A DNA stretch of 64,000 bases from Thermoplasmata archaeon (GCA_027365105.1 DAHXNZ010000006.1:1-64000); one strand, 5' to 3'; shown: positions 47,255 to 57,152, counted from the stretch's first letter. The notes: generated from the sequence alone by a model not told the origin. Program-made: numbers and translations.

Positions 47255-47811
47255 CCGGGCCCGGGGTGCGACGCAGCCGCCGGACCGCCGAGACCCGGGT
47301 CGATCTCGAACTGCGGCTCCACGGCGCCGGCCGGCTCCACTGGGAGCCGCCCGAGCCGTCGGTCGCCCACCCGGTGGACGCCCTGACCCGGTACGCCGGC
47401 TGGGATCTTCGGATCGTGGCCCGGGGCGACGATCCCCACCACCGGACCGAGGATGTGGCGATCACCCTGGGCCGGGCGTTCCGCGGCGCCCTCCCGGCGC
47501 GGGGGATCCAACGGTTTGCGAGTGCCCTCGTGCCGATGGACGAGACGCTGGTGGAGGTCGCCCTGGATCTGATCGACCGGCCCTACTATCGGGCCGACCT
47601 GTCGCCGACGACCCTCGCCGAGCACTTCCTGCGCTCCTTTGCGACCGAGGCCCGGATCACCTACCACCAGCGGATCGTCCGGCCGGGGGAGCCCCACCAT
47701 CTCTTGGAGGCCACGTTCAAGGCGACCGGGGTCGCCCTCGCCGACGCGGTGCGGCCGGCCCGGCGTCCGATCTCGACGAAGGGGCGGGTGCGGTGGGGGC
47801 GGGCCCGATGA
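47251..47811 (+). CDS. hisB: Imidazoleglycerol-phosphate dehydratase
   Basis: RRTAETRVDLEL, HHRTEDVAITLGRAF, RFASALVPMDETLVEVALDL, HHLLEATFKATGVAL. GTGA overlap with hisA. Confidence 0.94.
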   Translation: MTGPGVRRSRRTAETRVDLELRLHGAGRLHWEPPEPSVAHPVDALTRYAGWDLRIVARGDDPHHRTEDVAITLGRAFRGALPARGIQRFASALVPMDETLVEVALDLIDRPYYRADLSPTTLAEHFLRSFATEARITYHQRIVRPGEPHHLLEATFKATGVALADAVRPARRPISTKGRVRWGRAR

Positions 47812-48584
47812 GCGGCGCGCTTCGGATCCTCCCCTGCCTCGATGTCCGGGCCGGCCGGCTGGTGAAGGGGGTCCGGTTCCAGGACCTCGTCGACCGGGGC
47901 GATCCGGTCGAGGCGGCGGTCCGGTACGAGTCGGAAGGCGCCGACGAGATCGTGCTCCTCGACGTCGCGGCGACGCGGGAGCGTCGGGGCCCGTCGTTCG
48001 GCCTGGTCCGTGCCGTGGCGGCCCAGCTCTCCATCCCGCTGACGGTGGGCGGCGGGATCGGCTCGGTCGGTGCCGCGGGCCGGCTCCTCGGGGCCGGCGC
48101 CGACAAGCTCTCGGTCAACTCCGCCGCGCTGCGGCGCCCGGCCCTCCTGAAGGAGCTCGCCCGGGAGTTCGGGCGGCAGTGCGTCGTCGCCGCGATCGAT
48201 GTCCGGAGGGAACCGGCCGGCTGGATGGTCCGCTCGTCGGCCGGGACCGCGGCCACCCGATGGGGAGCCGTCGCCTGGGCCCGGAGAGCCGCCCGGGAGG
48301 GGGCCGGGGAGCTCCTGGTGACCAGCATCGACCAGGACGGGACCCGACAGGGGTACGACCGGCCGCTCTATGCCGCCGTCCGGGAGGCGACCGCACCGCC
48401 GCTGATCGCCTCCGGCGGCTGCGGTCGGCTGGACCACATCCTCGACCTGGCCCGGGACGGCCGGGTGGAGGCGGTTCTCCTCGCCTCGCTCCTCCACGAA
48501 CGCCGGCTCACGATCCCCCAGATCAAGCGCGCACTCCGGCGCCGGGGCTTCCCGGTCCGGCCCGAGGGGCTCCATGCCGGATGA
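47808..48584 (+). CDS. hisF: Imidazole glycerol phosphate synthase cyclase subunit
   Basis: [64 protein letters not shown]. Confidence 0.95.
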   Translation: MSGALRILPCLDVRAGRLVKGVRFQDLVDRGDPVEAAVRYESEGADEIVLLDVAATRERRGPSFGLVRAVAAQLSIPLTVGGGIGSVGAAGRLLGAGADKLSVNSAALRRPALLKELAREFGRQCVVAAIDVRREPAGWMVRSSAGTAATRWGAVAWARRAAREGAGELLVTSIDQDGTRQGYDRPLYAAVREATAPPLIASGGCGRLDHILDLARDGRVEAVLLASLLHERRLTIPQIKRALRRRGFPVRPEGLHAG

Positions 48585-49152
48585 GCCGCTGATCCCGGTC
48601 GTCGTCCAGGACGCGACGACCCAGGCCGTCCTCATGGTCGCCTGGGCCCATGCGGAAGCGCTCCGGCGGAGCCTGGCGACCGGCCGGATGCACTTCTGGT
48701 CGAGGTCCCGCCGGGAGCTCTGGGAGAAAGGGGCGACCTCGGGCCACCGGCTCGATCTCCTCGCCCTCCGCTGGGACTGCGACCACGACACCCTTCTGGC
48801 CCGCGTCCGCCCCACCGGTCCCGCCTGCCACACGGGAGCCACGAGCTGCTTCGGCGAACCTCCCCGGAGCCTGGCCGCCGCCCTGGCCGACCTCGACCGG
48901 ACGATCGAGGAGCGGGACCGTCTCCGCCCCGAAGGATCGTATGTCGCCCGGCTGCTCAAGGATCCGGTCCTCCGGGCCCAGAAGGTGGGCGAGGAGGCGA
49001 CCGAAGTCGCCGTCGCCGGGCTCGCCGAAGACCGGTCCCGGCTCGTCGCGGAGACGGCCGATCTGGTCTTCCACCTGGCCGTCCTGCTCCGCGCCCGGGG
49101 GATCGGATGGGACGAGGTCGGCGAGGAGCTCGATCGGAGGCGATCCCGATGA
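48574..49152 (+). CDS. hisIE: Bifunctional phosphoribosyl-AMP cyclohydrolase / phosphoribosyl-ATP pyrophosphatase
   Basis: HisI part ([40 protein letters not shown]...DCDHDTLL) fused to HisE part ([27 protein letters not shown]). Confidence 0.93.
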   Translation: MPDEPLIPVVVQDATTQAVLMVAWAHAEALRRSLATGRMHFWSRSRRELWEKGATSGHRLDLLALRWDCDHDTLLARVRPTGPACHTGATSCFGEPPRSLAAALADLDRTIEERDRLRPEGSYVARLLKDPVLRAQKVGEEATEVAVAGLAEDRSRLVAETADLVFHLAVLLRARGIGWDEVGEELDRRRSR

Positions 49153-49820
49153 TCCGCCGGGCCGACTTCCACACCCACACCCTGATCAGCGACGGGTCGC
49201 TGACCCTCCCCGAACTGGTCCAGCGGGCCCGGGCGCTCGACCACCGGTTTTTGGCCGTCACCGATCATGTCGGGCTCGGGGACATCGAGTCGACGATGGC
49301 CCGACTCCAGGCCGCCTCGGATCGCTGCTCGACCCCCGAGCTCGAGGTCATGGTGGGCGTCGAGATCACCCACGTGGCGCCCCGCCACCTTGACGAGGCG
49401 GTGCGCCGGGCCCGCCGTGCCGGAGCCCGCATCGTCCTCGTCCACGGGGAGACGGTCGCCGAACCGGTCGCCCCCGGCACCAATCGGGCGGCGGTCCAGA
49501 ACCCCGAGATCGACCTGCTGGCCCACCCGGGGCTCCTCGAGCGGAAGGACGCGGAACGGGCCCGGGCCCACGGCATCTTTCTCGAACTCTCCGGCCGCAC
49601 GACCCACGGCCTGGCCAACGGCCGGGTCGCGAGGATCGCCGAGTCGAGCGGGACCCCGACGGTCGTCAACAGCGACGCGCACGAACCGTCGCATCTGCTC
49701 ACGCAGGCGGAGGCGTTCGGTGTGGCCCAGGCGAGCGGGGCGACCCGGCCCCGGGCCCGGCGGTCGGTCTCCACCTACCCGGAGGCGCTGCTGCGCCGGC
49801 TCCGTCAGGGGGGGCGGTAG
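49149..49820 (+). CDS. PHP-domain phosphoesterase, probable histidinol-phosphatase
   Basis: [30 protein letters not shown] metal motifs. Overlaps hisIE by 4 nt at the end of the his operon. Histidinol-phosphatase role is inferred from context. Confidence 0.75.
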   Translation: MIRRADFHTHTLISDGSLTLPELVQRARALDHRFLAVTDHVGLGDIESTMARLQAASDRCSTPELEVMVGVEITHVAPRHLDEAVRRARRAGARIVLVHGETVAEPVAPGTNRAAVQNPEIDLLAHPGLLERKDAERARAHGIFLELSGRTTHGLANGRVARIAESSGTPTVVNSDAHEPSHLLTQAEAFGVAQASGATRPRARRSVSTYPEALLRRLRQGGR

Positions 49821-49844
49821 GCTACGCGACGGCGCCCGGCGGCG

Positions 49845-49852
49845 GGTTTATC
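49845..49852 (+). promoter_or_regulatory. TATA-like element for the Lrp/AsnC gene
   Basis: ggtttatc centred ~26 nt upstream of GTG 49875. Confidence 0.35.
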
Positions 49853-49874
49853 CCCCCCTCGCCTTCCCCCCGGC

Positions 49875-50390
49875 GTGGACCGGTACGACCGGGAGATCCT
49901 GCGGTGGCTGCGGGCCGACTCTCGGATCACCAATGCCCGCCTGGGCGCCGCGATCGGCCTCACCGAGGGCGCCGTCCGCTACCGGATCTCCCGCCTGCTG
50001 GAGGACGGCACGATCCGGCAGTTCACCGTCCGAACCGCTCCGCTCGGTTCGGAGGGCCTGGTCCTCGTCCGGCTCGCCCCGGGCGCCGGCCCCCGGGTCC
50101 TCGGGCGGATCGGCACGATTGGCTCCGACCTGTTTGAGACCACGGGGGAGTTCGACGCCGCCGTCGCGATCGAGCGGGAGTCGGTCGAGGAGTTCAACCG
50201 GGCGCTCGACGAGATCCGCTCGATCCCCGGGGTCGAGGGGACCGCGACCCTGGTCCGCCTCTCCGGACCCGCGGCCGCATCGGCGGACCGCCCAGCCGGA
50301 TCAGCGCGTCGGAAATCTCCGGCGCCGGGCGGGTCACCGACCAGCGCACGAACGGCGCGCCGGCCGGGCCGAACGCCGCGCCGGGCGTGA
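49875..50390 (+). CDS. Lrp/AsnC family transcriptional regulator
   Basis: MDRYDREILRWLRADSRITNARLGAAIGLTEGAVRYRISRLLEDGTI (HTH_AsnC) followed by a RAM-like domain. The tail after ATLVRLS is antisense to the convergent aminotransferase. Confidence 0.8.
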   Translation: MDRYDREILRWLRADSRITNARLGAAIGLTEGAVRYRISRLLEDGTIRQFTVRTAPLGSEGLVLVRLAPGAGPRVLGRIGTIGSDLFETTGEFDAAVAIERESVEEFNRALDEIRSIPGVEGTATLVRLSGPAAASADRPAGSARRKSPAPGGSPTSARTARRPGRTPRRA

Positions 50391-51456
50391 CCAGGACCCC
50401 GAATCGGGTGAGCCAGCGCTCCGCCTCCTCGGCGCCGGTCCGGAGCCGGGCGCGGTGCCACACGTAGAGCCCGCCCTTCGGCGGCGCCACCGGATAGCCC
50501 AGCCGGCCGAGGCCGCGGCAGAGCTGGACGGCACGCTTCCGATACACCTCGACCCGGCGCTCGATCTCGGGGGGCCGGGTGGGGCCGCGGTACAGGGCGA
50601 GCCCGGCGATCGCCGCCTTTTGGAGCGGCAGCGCCGGGCCGGAGTCGACCTGGCTCTTGTACCGGACCATGGCCGCAATCAGTCGCCGGGGGCCGAGGGC
50701 GAAGCCGAGCCGCCACCCGGGGATCCCGAAGGTCTTGGAGAACGAGTGGAACTCCACCGCCACCTCCCGGGCTCCGGGGATCTCCCAGATCGACGGCGCC
50801 GGCCGATCGCCGAAGCTGATCTCCGAGTAGGCGTTGTCGTACGCCAGGCAGAAGCCGCGGTCCCGGGCCTCCTCGACGGCCTCGCGGAGCCGGAGGCGAT
50901 CGGCGACCTGTCCGGTCGGGTTGTTGGGGTAGTTCAGGTAGACCAGCCGCGCCCCCTTCGGAAGCCGGTCCCAGTCCGGCGCGTAGCCCCGGTCGGCGTC
51001 GAGCGGCCATCGGGCCGGGCGCGCCCCCGCGAGTCCGACCGCCGACGCGTAGGCCGGGTAGCCCGGATCCGGGAGGGCGACCGGCCGGTGGCGCGTGTCG
51101 AGGAGCCGGGGCATCAGCGTCAGCCCCTCCTTCGAGCCGAGAAGGACCGCCACCTCCTGGTCCGGGTCGGCGGTGACGCCGAACCGGAGCCGGAGGAACC
51201 GCGCAATCGCCTCCCGGAGTTCCGAATCTCCTTGGGAGGAGGAGTAGCGGTGGTCCGATGCCCGGGCGGCGGACGAGCGGAACGCCCGGAGGAGCGCCCG
51301 CGGCGGCGGGAGGTCCGGCTCGCCGATCGCGAAGCGGAGGACCCGGACACCGCCCCGGTCGGCGGCCCGGGCCTTCCGCTCGAGGGCTTCGAACGGGTAC
51401 GGGGGGATCCTGCGGAGGTCGGGGTTCACCGGCCACCCGATCCCGGAGCCCCTCAT
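50194..51456 (-). CDS. Class I/II PLP aminotransferase, probably LL-DAP/N-succinyl-DAP aminotransferase type
   Basis: NPDLRRIPPYPFEALERKARAADRGGVRVLRFAIGEPDLPPP, NYPNNPTGQ, YDNAYSEISF, SFSKTFGIPGWRLGFALG. Follows lysA with ATGA overlap. Specific substrate inferred from the operon. Confidence 0.8.
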   Translation of the reverse strand: MRGSGIGWPVNPDLRRIPPYPFEALERKARAADRGGVRVLRFAIGEPDLPPPRALLRAFRSSAARASDHRYSSSQGDSELREAIARFLRLRFGVTADPDQEVAVLLGSKEGLTLMPRLLDTRHRPVALPDPGYPAYASAVGLAGARPARWPLDADRGYAPDWDRLPKGARLVYLNYPNNPTGQVADRLRLREAVEEARDRGFCLAYDNAYSEISFGDRPAPSIWEIPGAREVAVEFHSFSKTFGIPGWRLGFALGPRRLIAAMVRYKSQVDSGPALPLQKAAIAGLALYRGPTRPPEIERRVEVYRKRAVQLCRGLGRLGYPVAPPKGGLYVWHRARLRTGAEEAERWLTRFGVLVTPGAAFGPAGAPFVRWSVTRPAPEISDALIRLGGPPMRPRVRRGGPGSRSPRPRGSSGSRRAPG

Positions 51457-52763
51457 CCCCGCTCCCGGTCCGGCCGCTCCGGCACCTGGCACAGCAGATC
51501 GTCGGTCGTCTCCCGGCGCCGGATCAGCCGGGCCCGCCCGCCGTCGACCAGGACCTCGGCCGGCCGGGGCCGGTTGTTGTAGGGGCTCGCCATCGAATAC
51601 CCGTAGGCGCCGGCCGTCGCGACGGCCAGGAGGTCGCCGACTTCGAGCGGCGGAAGACGCCGGTCCCGCCCGAGAAGATCGGTGTTCTCGCAGATCGGGC
51701 CGGTCACCGTGACCCTTCGGCGGGTCCCGGGCCGCACCGGCCCGGCGGGATAGATCGCGTGGTAGGCCCCATAGAGCGCCGGCCGCAGGAGGGTCTGCAT
51801 CCCGGCATCGGTCCCGACGAAGGCGGGCCGGCCGGGTTTCGTGTCGGTGACCGTGCCGAGGAGGACGGTCGAATCGGCGACCAGGTAGCGGCCCGGCTCC
51901 ATCCACAACTGCACGTCGGCCGGGGACGCGGCCGAACGGAGCCCGAGGACGAGCCGCGAGATCGCGAGGTCGAGGTTGAGTTCGGTTTCGGTCGGCCGGT
52001 ACGGGACCCCGAGACCTCCGCCCGCATCGGCAAAGGTCGGGGGCCGCCCCATGACCCTCTGGAGGCTCCGGATCGCCCGGCCGAGGAAGTCGCCGACCCG
52101 GCCAAAGTGGTCGGGGGCCAGGATGTTGGACCCCGGCATCGTGTGGATCCCCCAGTCCCGGACCCCGGCCCGATGGGCCGCCTCGAGGCCCTGCCGCACC
52201 GATGCGAGCGAGCTCCCGAACTTCGAATCCCGTCCGGCGAACCGGAGCCCCTCCGGACCGGCCGCCGAGCGGCCCGGATTGAGCCGGAACGAGAGGAGCG
52301 GGGGACGGCCGGCCCGCAGGAGGCGGGGCAACAGCCCCGGATGGTCCAGGTTGACCGCGACTCCGGCCTCGATCGCCCCGGCCAGTTCCGCGTCGGAAGG
52401 ATACGCGGCGGTGTAGAGCGTCTCCCGGCGGGGAAAGCCGGCGGCCTGGGCGAAGACCATCTCGGCCGGTGAGGAACAGTCGGCGCCGCATCCGAGCTCG
52501 CGCAGGATCCTGAGGATCGCCGGATTGGAGTTCGCCTTGATCGCATAGAGGATCCTCGAGTTGGGCCAGCGGGTCGTCAGGGCGGAGCGCAACCGCAGGA
52601 CGTTGTCGCGGATCCGGAGCGCGGAGGTGACGTAGAGGGGACTACCGAAACGGTCGGCCAGGTCGGCGAGCCCCAGCCCGTCGACCCGGATCCCGTCCGG
52701 CGCGAACTCGAACGGCGGGGGGAGTCGGGAGGGCTCCCCGGGAGGGAGACCGGTCGGGGTCAT
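51453..52763 (-). CDS. lysA: Diaminopimelate decarboxylase
   Basis: YAIKANSNPAILRILRELGCGADCSSPAEM (PLP Lys), GSN, GGGLGVPY, EPGRYLVADS, GPICENTDLLGRDRRLP, GAYGYSMASPYNNRPRPAEVLV. Confidence 0.95.
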   Translation of the reverse strand: MTPTGLPPGEPSRLPPPFEFAPDGIRVDGLGLADLADRFGSPLYVTSALRIRDNVLRLRSALTTRWPNSRILYAIKANSNPAILRILRELGCGADCSSPAEMVFAQAAGFPRRETLYTAAYPSDAELAGAIEAGVAVNLDHPGLLPRLLRAGRPPLLSFRLNPGRSAAGPEGLRFAGRDSKFGSSLASVRQGLEAAHRAGVRDWGIHTMPGSNILAPDHFGRVGDFLGRAIRSLQRVMGRPPTFADAGGGLGVPYRPTETELNLDLAISRLVLGLRSAASPADVQLWMEPGRYLVADSTVLLGTVTDTKPGRPAFVGTDAGMQTLLRPALYGAYHAIYPAGPVRPGTRRRVTVTGPICENTDLLGRDRRLPPLEVGDLLAVATAGAYGYSMASPYNNRPRPAEVLVDGGRARLIRRRETTDDLLCQVPERPDRERG

Positions 52764-53827
52764 GGGGGGCCTCCGTGAACGCCGGAGGCCGGAGGCGGGG
52801 ACCCGGGCGCCCGGACGGCGAGGGCCCGGATCCGACCGGACGACTGGAGATGATCGATGAGCCGGTCGAGGTCTTCGGGGGGCACCACGAAGGCGAGCGG
52901 GCGCCGGCCCGCCGCCTCGTCGCTCCCGAGGGCGGGAGCATCGCCCGAGGGCCGGACCGGTCCGGCCGGGTCGGGCAGGGTGACGACCGAGCTCCAGCCG
53001 GCCCTCCGGGCGACTTCGACCGCCCGTCGCACCCGAGCCCGATCCAGGGCCGGATCCGACTCGGCCCCGGGGTCCAGGACGATCCGGGTGCCCCCGGGTT
53101 GCTCCAGGTCCGCGCCGAGCCCGACGACCCGCAAGGTCATCCCGGACCCCAGGTAGCCCAGGGCCCGGGGCGCGACCACCCCCGCGCCTCCTTCCGCAAG
53201 CCAGGCCATCTCCCGGACCGTCAGTTCGGGAAGGACCGTGGTCCGGGGCATCCGCTCCGGATCCCCCGAAAGCACCCCGGGGACCTCCTTGACGAGCGTG
53301 ACCTCGCTGCCGGGAAGACAACGGCCGAGGGCCACCGCGGTCACGTCGCTGCCGCCCCGCCCGAGGGCCGCCCAGTGCCCCGACCGGGGGTCGACCCCGA
53401 CGTACCCGGGAATCACCCAGATGAACGGGTCCAGCCGGTCCTGGAGCTCCCGGAGCCGGGCGGCGGTACGGTCCCGGTCGACCTCGGCCTCCCAGCCCTC
53501 GCCCTTCGTGAGCACCGGCCACTCCTCCGACCCGGGGAGAAGGAGCCGGGCCGGAAGGCCCTGGGCGACGAGTTCCGCCGCCAGGAGCGCCGCGCCGACC
53601 GCGTCGCCGAGCCCCACGGCCCGGACGGCTTCGGGCGAGTCCCGGCTCGACCCTTCAGGGTGGGTCAGTTCCCAGAGGCGATCGGTGGTAGCCCCCGGGG
53701 CGCTCGCCACCACCGCCCGGACGGTCGATTGGACCGCGCCGACCATCTGGGCCGCCTGACGGAGCCGCTCGGGAGCCCCCAGGGTGCTCCCGCCGAACTT
53801 GAGGATCCGGAACCGGGAGCCGATCAT
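52760..53827 (-). CDS. lysC: Aspartate kinase
   Basis: ILKFGGSTL (KFGG), IPGYVGVDPRSGHWAALGRGGSDVTAVALG, LVKEVPGVLSGDP. ATGA overlaps on both sides. Confidence 0.88.
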   Translation of the reverse strand: MIGSRFRILKFGGSTLGAPERLRQAAQMVGAVQSTVRAVVASAPGATTDRLWELTHPEGSSRDSPEAVRAVGLGDAVGAALLAAELVAQGLPARLLLPGSEEWPVLTKGEGWEAEVDRDRTAARLRELQDRLDPFIWVIPGYVGVDPRSGHWAALGRGGSDVTAVALGRCLPGSEVTLVKEVPGVLSGDPERMPRTTVLPELTVREMAWLAEGGAGVVAPRALGYLGSGMTLRVVGLGADLEQPGGTRIVLDPGAESDPALDRARVRRAVEVARRAGWSSVVTLPDPAGPVRPSGDAPALGSDEAAGRRPLAFVVPPEDLDRLIDHLQSSGRIRALAVRAPGSPPPASGVHGGPP

Positions 53828-54645
53828 GGCGACCCCCCGAGCCAGGGCCACAGATCGGCGAGCGACCGGCGTCCCGGAGTCGGATCGGCCTGCTCCCACA
53901 GGGCGGAGGCGGCCAGGAACATCCCGCGGGCAAAGACGTCGCGGTCGAGGACCACGTGCTCGATCCGGATCATCTCGCCGGCCCCGGTGAGCCACACCTG
54001 GTGGACCCCTGCGACTCCCTCGATCCGGAGGCTGGCCACCTCGGCCGGCGGCTCCGCCGGCCTTCGGGTCCCGGGCGAATCCCCGTCGGTCGGACCCAGG
54101 GCGTGGGCCAGGCTCCGGGCCGACCCGGACGGACGATCCGCCTTGCCCCGGTGATGGACCTCCACGATTCCCCGATCGAAGCCCGGGGGGAGGCGCCCCC
54201 GGAGGAAACGTCCGGCCAGCCAGTTCATGCCGATCGAGAAGTTCGGCTCCCAGACGAAGGGGATCCGATCGGCGATCCGGGCGATCCAGCCCGCATCGGA
54301 AGCCTCCAAACCGGTGCCCGCGACCACGGCCGGAATTCCCGCCTCGGCGACCTGGGGAAGAAGCTCCCGTTCGACCGGCCCCGGGACGGCACTCACGTAG
54401 AGATCCGCCTCTCGGAGCAGCGCCGCGAGCCCGTCGGGATCCACCGAGGGAATGATCCCCTCCGCCGCGACGGCGGGCGGGCCGGACCGGCCACCGGGGG
54501 TGGTTCCTCGCCGCCGGACAGTTCCCTGGATCGGCCAGCGGTTCTGGGCCGCGATCTCGCAGAACCGGCGGCCGAGCCGCCCCCGGGCCCCCGCGACCAC
54601 GACCCGGGGGGCCGGGCGATTCGCGCTCGGTTCAGTATTCGGCAT
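53824..54645 (-). CDS. dapB: 4-hydroxy-tetrahydrodipicolinate reductase
   Basis: VVVAGARGRLGRRFCE (nucleotide-binding), EPNFSIGMNWLAGRF, VEVHHRGKADRPSGSA. Confidence 0.92.
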   Translation of the reverse strand: MPNTEPSANRPAPRVVVAGARGRLGRRFCEIAAQNRWPIQGTVRRRGTTPGGRSGPPAVAAEGIIPSVDPDGLAALLREADLYVSAVPGPVERELLPQVAEAGIPAVVAGTGLEASDAGWIARIADRIPFVWEPNFSIGMNWLAGRFLRGRLPPGFDRGIVEVHHRGKADRPSGSARSLAHALGPTDGDSPGTRRPAEPPAEVASLRIEGVAGVHQVWLTGAGEMIRIEHVVLDRDVFARGMFLAASALWEQADPTPGRRSLADLWPWLGGSP

Positions 54646-55675
54646 ACGCCCACGCCTCCCGGGCCCGTTCCGTGCACGCAGTCGCGGACGGGGAGCCTCC
54701 GAACGCCGACCGGATCTCCTCGAAAAGCTCGGGAGACTCCGCTTCGGCCCGCTGAAGCTCCTCGGCGAGCCGCGCGAACGCGACCGGTGGGAGTCGACCC
54801 AGGGGAGGTCGGCACGGGCCCTGCGGAATGCCGAGGAGGGCAAAGGCCGCCTTGATCGGCACCGGATTGCGGATCTTGAGTTCGACCGGCCCAAAGGGGG
54901 TCGGCTCCCGGCTCGCGAACGACACCCAGCCCCCCAGGCGGCGGAGGAGTTCGACCTCCCCCGCCGAGTCGCCGGGGCGGCCCTCGAGAGAGCTCTGGAT
55001 GGCCCGGACCACCAGGTTCGGGGCCAGGTTGGCGACGACCGAGACGACGCCGTCGGCCCGGATCCGGGGATCCCGGACCATGTCGACCGCGCGCCCGTCA
55101 TCCCCCGCGAGGATCGAGAAGGGCGGGGGGAGGAGGGCCCGGGCCCGGATCCCGTACGCGTCCTCCCCCGTCGCGTCCTTGACGCCCAGCAGGTTGGGTG
55201 CGTCGCGGTGGGCGAGCGCGAGATCCTCGGGCAGGATCCGGGTCCCGGTACGCCCCGGCACGACGTAGGCTAGGAACCGCACTTCGGGAAAGCGACGGAG
55301 GAGGGGTCCCAGGTACTCCCGACGGATCTCCGCCGAGCTCGGCGCGTTGTAGGCCGGATCGACGAGCATGATCGACCCCACACCCTGGTCGACCGCCCGG
55401 TCGACCAGATCGCGCGCCTCCGCGATCGAGCTGCGGCCGGCCCCCACGATCAGTTCGATCCCCGAGGGAAGCCGGTCGGCGGTCCGCCGCACCAGTCGGT
55501 CGAATTCGGCCCGGGAGATCGTCGGGGACTCCCCGGTGGTGCCCCCGACGACCACCCCGGCGACCCGGGCCGCCGCCTGGGCGTCCAGCAGCGTATCGTA
55601 GCGGACCCAGTCGATCTCCCCGGTCTCCGAAAACGGCGTGATCAGGGCGGTGTACGTCGCGCGAAACGGCCGCAT
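54632..55675 (-). CDS. dapA: 4-hydroxy-tetrahydrodipicolinate synthase family
   Basis: GVVVGGTTGESPTISRAEFDRLV, FLAYVVPGRTGTRI, LLGVKDATGE (Schiff-base Lys). First gene of the lysine operon. Confidence 0.88.
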   Translation of the reverse strand: MRPFRATYTALITPFSETGEIDWVRYDTLLDAQAAARVAGVVVGGTTGESPTISRAEFDRLVRRTADRLPSGIELIVGAGRSSIAEARDLVDRAVDQGVGSIMLVDPAYNAPSSAEIRREYLGPLLRRFPEVRFLAYVVPGRTGTRILPEDLALAHRDAPNLLGVKDATGEDAYGIRARALLPPPFSILAGDDGRAVDMVRDPRIRADGVVSVVANLAPNLVVRAIQSSLEGRPGDSAGEVELLRRLGGWVSFASREPTPFGPVELKIRNPVPIKAAFALLGIPQGPCRPPLGRLPPVAFARLAEELQRAEAESPELFEEIRSAFGGSPSATACTERAREAWAYAEY

Positions 55676-55697
55676 CGCGGCGCGCTACCGGAGGGAG

Positions 55698-55705
55698 ATT
55701 ATAAC
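55698..55705 (-). promoter_or_regulatory. TATA-like element for dapA operon
   Basis: attataac (gttataat on minus) centred ~27 nt upstream of ATG 55675. Confidence 0.45.
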
Positions 55706-55950
55706 GATTACGTTTTTCGGCATTGTTTTTCGATTTCCTCGCCCGACCCGGCGACCGTTCGGCTCCGCGACGGGTCGGGTCGGACCCCCGAGGCCCGGGA
55801 ATCGGGCCGTCCTCGGGGCCATGGCGGGAGGGCCGACCCCGACCGCCCGAGGTCGCCCGCGCCCCGGCCGGGCCCGCTCCCCGCATCCGCTGAGCCGCGC
55901 CCGACGGGCCATCGATCGAGGGCGGGATCATCCCCGAGAAACTTCCCGGG

Positions 55951-57144
55951 TCACTTCCGCGCGACGATCCGCACCACCGAGTTGGCCTCGAGCTCGTGGT
56001 CGGCCGCAAGCGCCCGGTGGCTCCGGCCGTCGATCGCCCGGATGAAGTGTTCCCCGAGGTCGGTGTGGACCCGGTAGGCGAGTGCCCGGGCCGTCGTGCC
56101 CTCCGGGACCAGCAGGGCATCGGGGAGGACCCGGCCCCGCGAGTCGGTCCAATGGTTCTCGTCCTCCACCGGGTAGATTACGATCTGGTGGAGCCGACCA
56201 AAGACGGTCGCCTCGAGGACAGTCTGGACCCCGGTCCCGCCCCAGGTCGAAAGGATATGCCGGATCTCGTCGAGCGCCCGCCGCTGGGGAGCCGAGAGGC
56301 GGGCAGGATCCGGCACGTCGAACTGGGCCGCTCCCGGTTGGTAGCGGACGAGGCCGGCCCGGTTCGCCCGGCGCAGCGTGAGTTCCGCCTCGGCGCACAT
56401 CGCTTCGACCGGCAGCGGATCCAGGGCGGCCCTGAGTCGGTCCCGTTCGGCGGGGTCCGAGCGGTCGCATTTGTTCGCGGCCACGATCCGGGGCTTGGCC
56501 GCCCGCAGGAGCTCCCGGGCGAGTCGGGTCCGGTCCTCGGGAGTCCACCTCGACGGGTGGTCGAGGTCGATCGACAGCGACCGGCGGGCCGCCGCAATGG
56601 CCGACGGGGAGATCGAAAGCCCCGTGAGCCGGCGCTGAAGGAACTCCTCGAGCTTCTTGCCTTCCAGTTCGACCGATCGGGCCTCCCGGTCGAAGTTCCG
56701 GCCCAGGATCTCGTCGATCCAGGCGACCAACTCTTCGGCCAGCCACTCGACCTCGCGGGCGGGATCGGTCGAGCCGGCGGCCGCAAGCGTCCCGTCGTCC
56801 GCCGCCGAGCCGGAGAGGTCGACGACCTGGATGAGACCATCGGCCGCGCGAAGATCGTCCAGGAACTTGTGTCCGAGGCCCCGTCCTTCATGAGCGCCGG
56901 GGACCAAGCCCGGGACGTCCACAAGGTTGACCGGCACCCATCGGACTCCGTCCACGCAGCGGGCGTTGCCGGGCGTGCACGGGCTCTCCGCCCGGTGCGG
57001 GCAGGGCGCCCGGACGGTCGCCACCCCTCGGTTCGGGTCGAGAGTCGTGAACGGATAGGGGGCGATGGGGACATCGACCAGGGTGAGCGCCGCAAAGAAG
57101 GTCGACTTTCCGACGTTGGGCTTTCCGATGACGCCGATCTCCAT
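55951..57144 (-). CDS. YchF/OBG-type GTP/ATP-binding protein with TGS-like C-terminus
   Basis: MEIGVIGKPNVGKSTFFAAL (P-loop), VDVPGLVPGAHEGRGLGHKFLDDLRAADGLIQVVD, AANKCDRSD, C-terminal TGS-like ARALAYRVHTDLGEHFIRAIDGRSHRALAADHELEANSVVRIV. Confidence 0.93.
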   Translation of the reverse strand: MEIGVIGKPNVGKSTFFAALTLVDVPIAPYPFTTLDPNRGVATVRAPCPHRAESPCTPGNARCVDGVRWVPVNLVDVPGLVPGAHEGRGLGHKFLDDLRAADGLIQVVDLSGSAADDGTLAAAGSTDPAREVEWLAEELVAWIDEILGRNFDREARSVELEGKKLEEFLQRRLTGLSISPSAIAAARRSLSIDLDHPSRWTPEDRTRLARELLRAAKPRIVAANKCDRSDPAERDRLRAALDPLPVEAMCAEAELTLRRANRAGLVRYQPGAAQFDVPDPARLSAPQRRALDEIRHILSTWGGTGVQTVLEATVFGRLHQIVIYPVEDENHWTDSRGRVLPDALLVPEGTTARALAYRVHTDLGEHFIRAIDGRSHRALAADHELEANSVVRIVARK

Positions 57145-57152
57145 CTCTGCCT

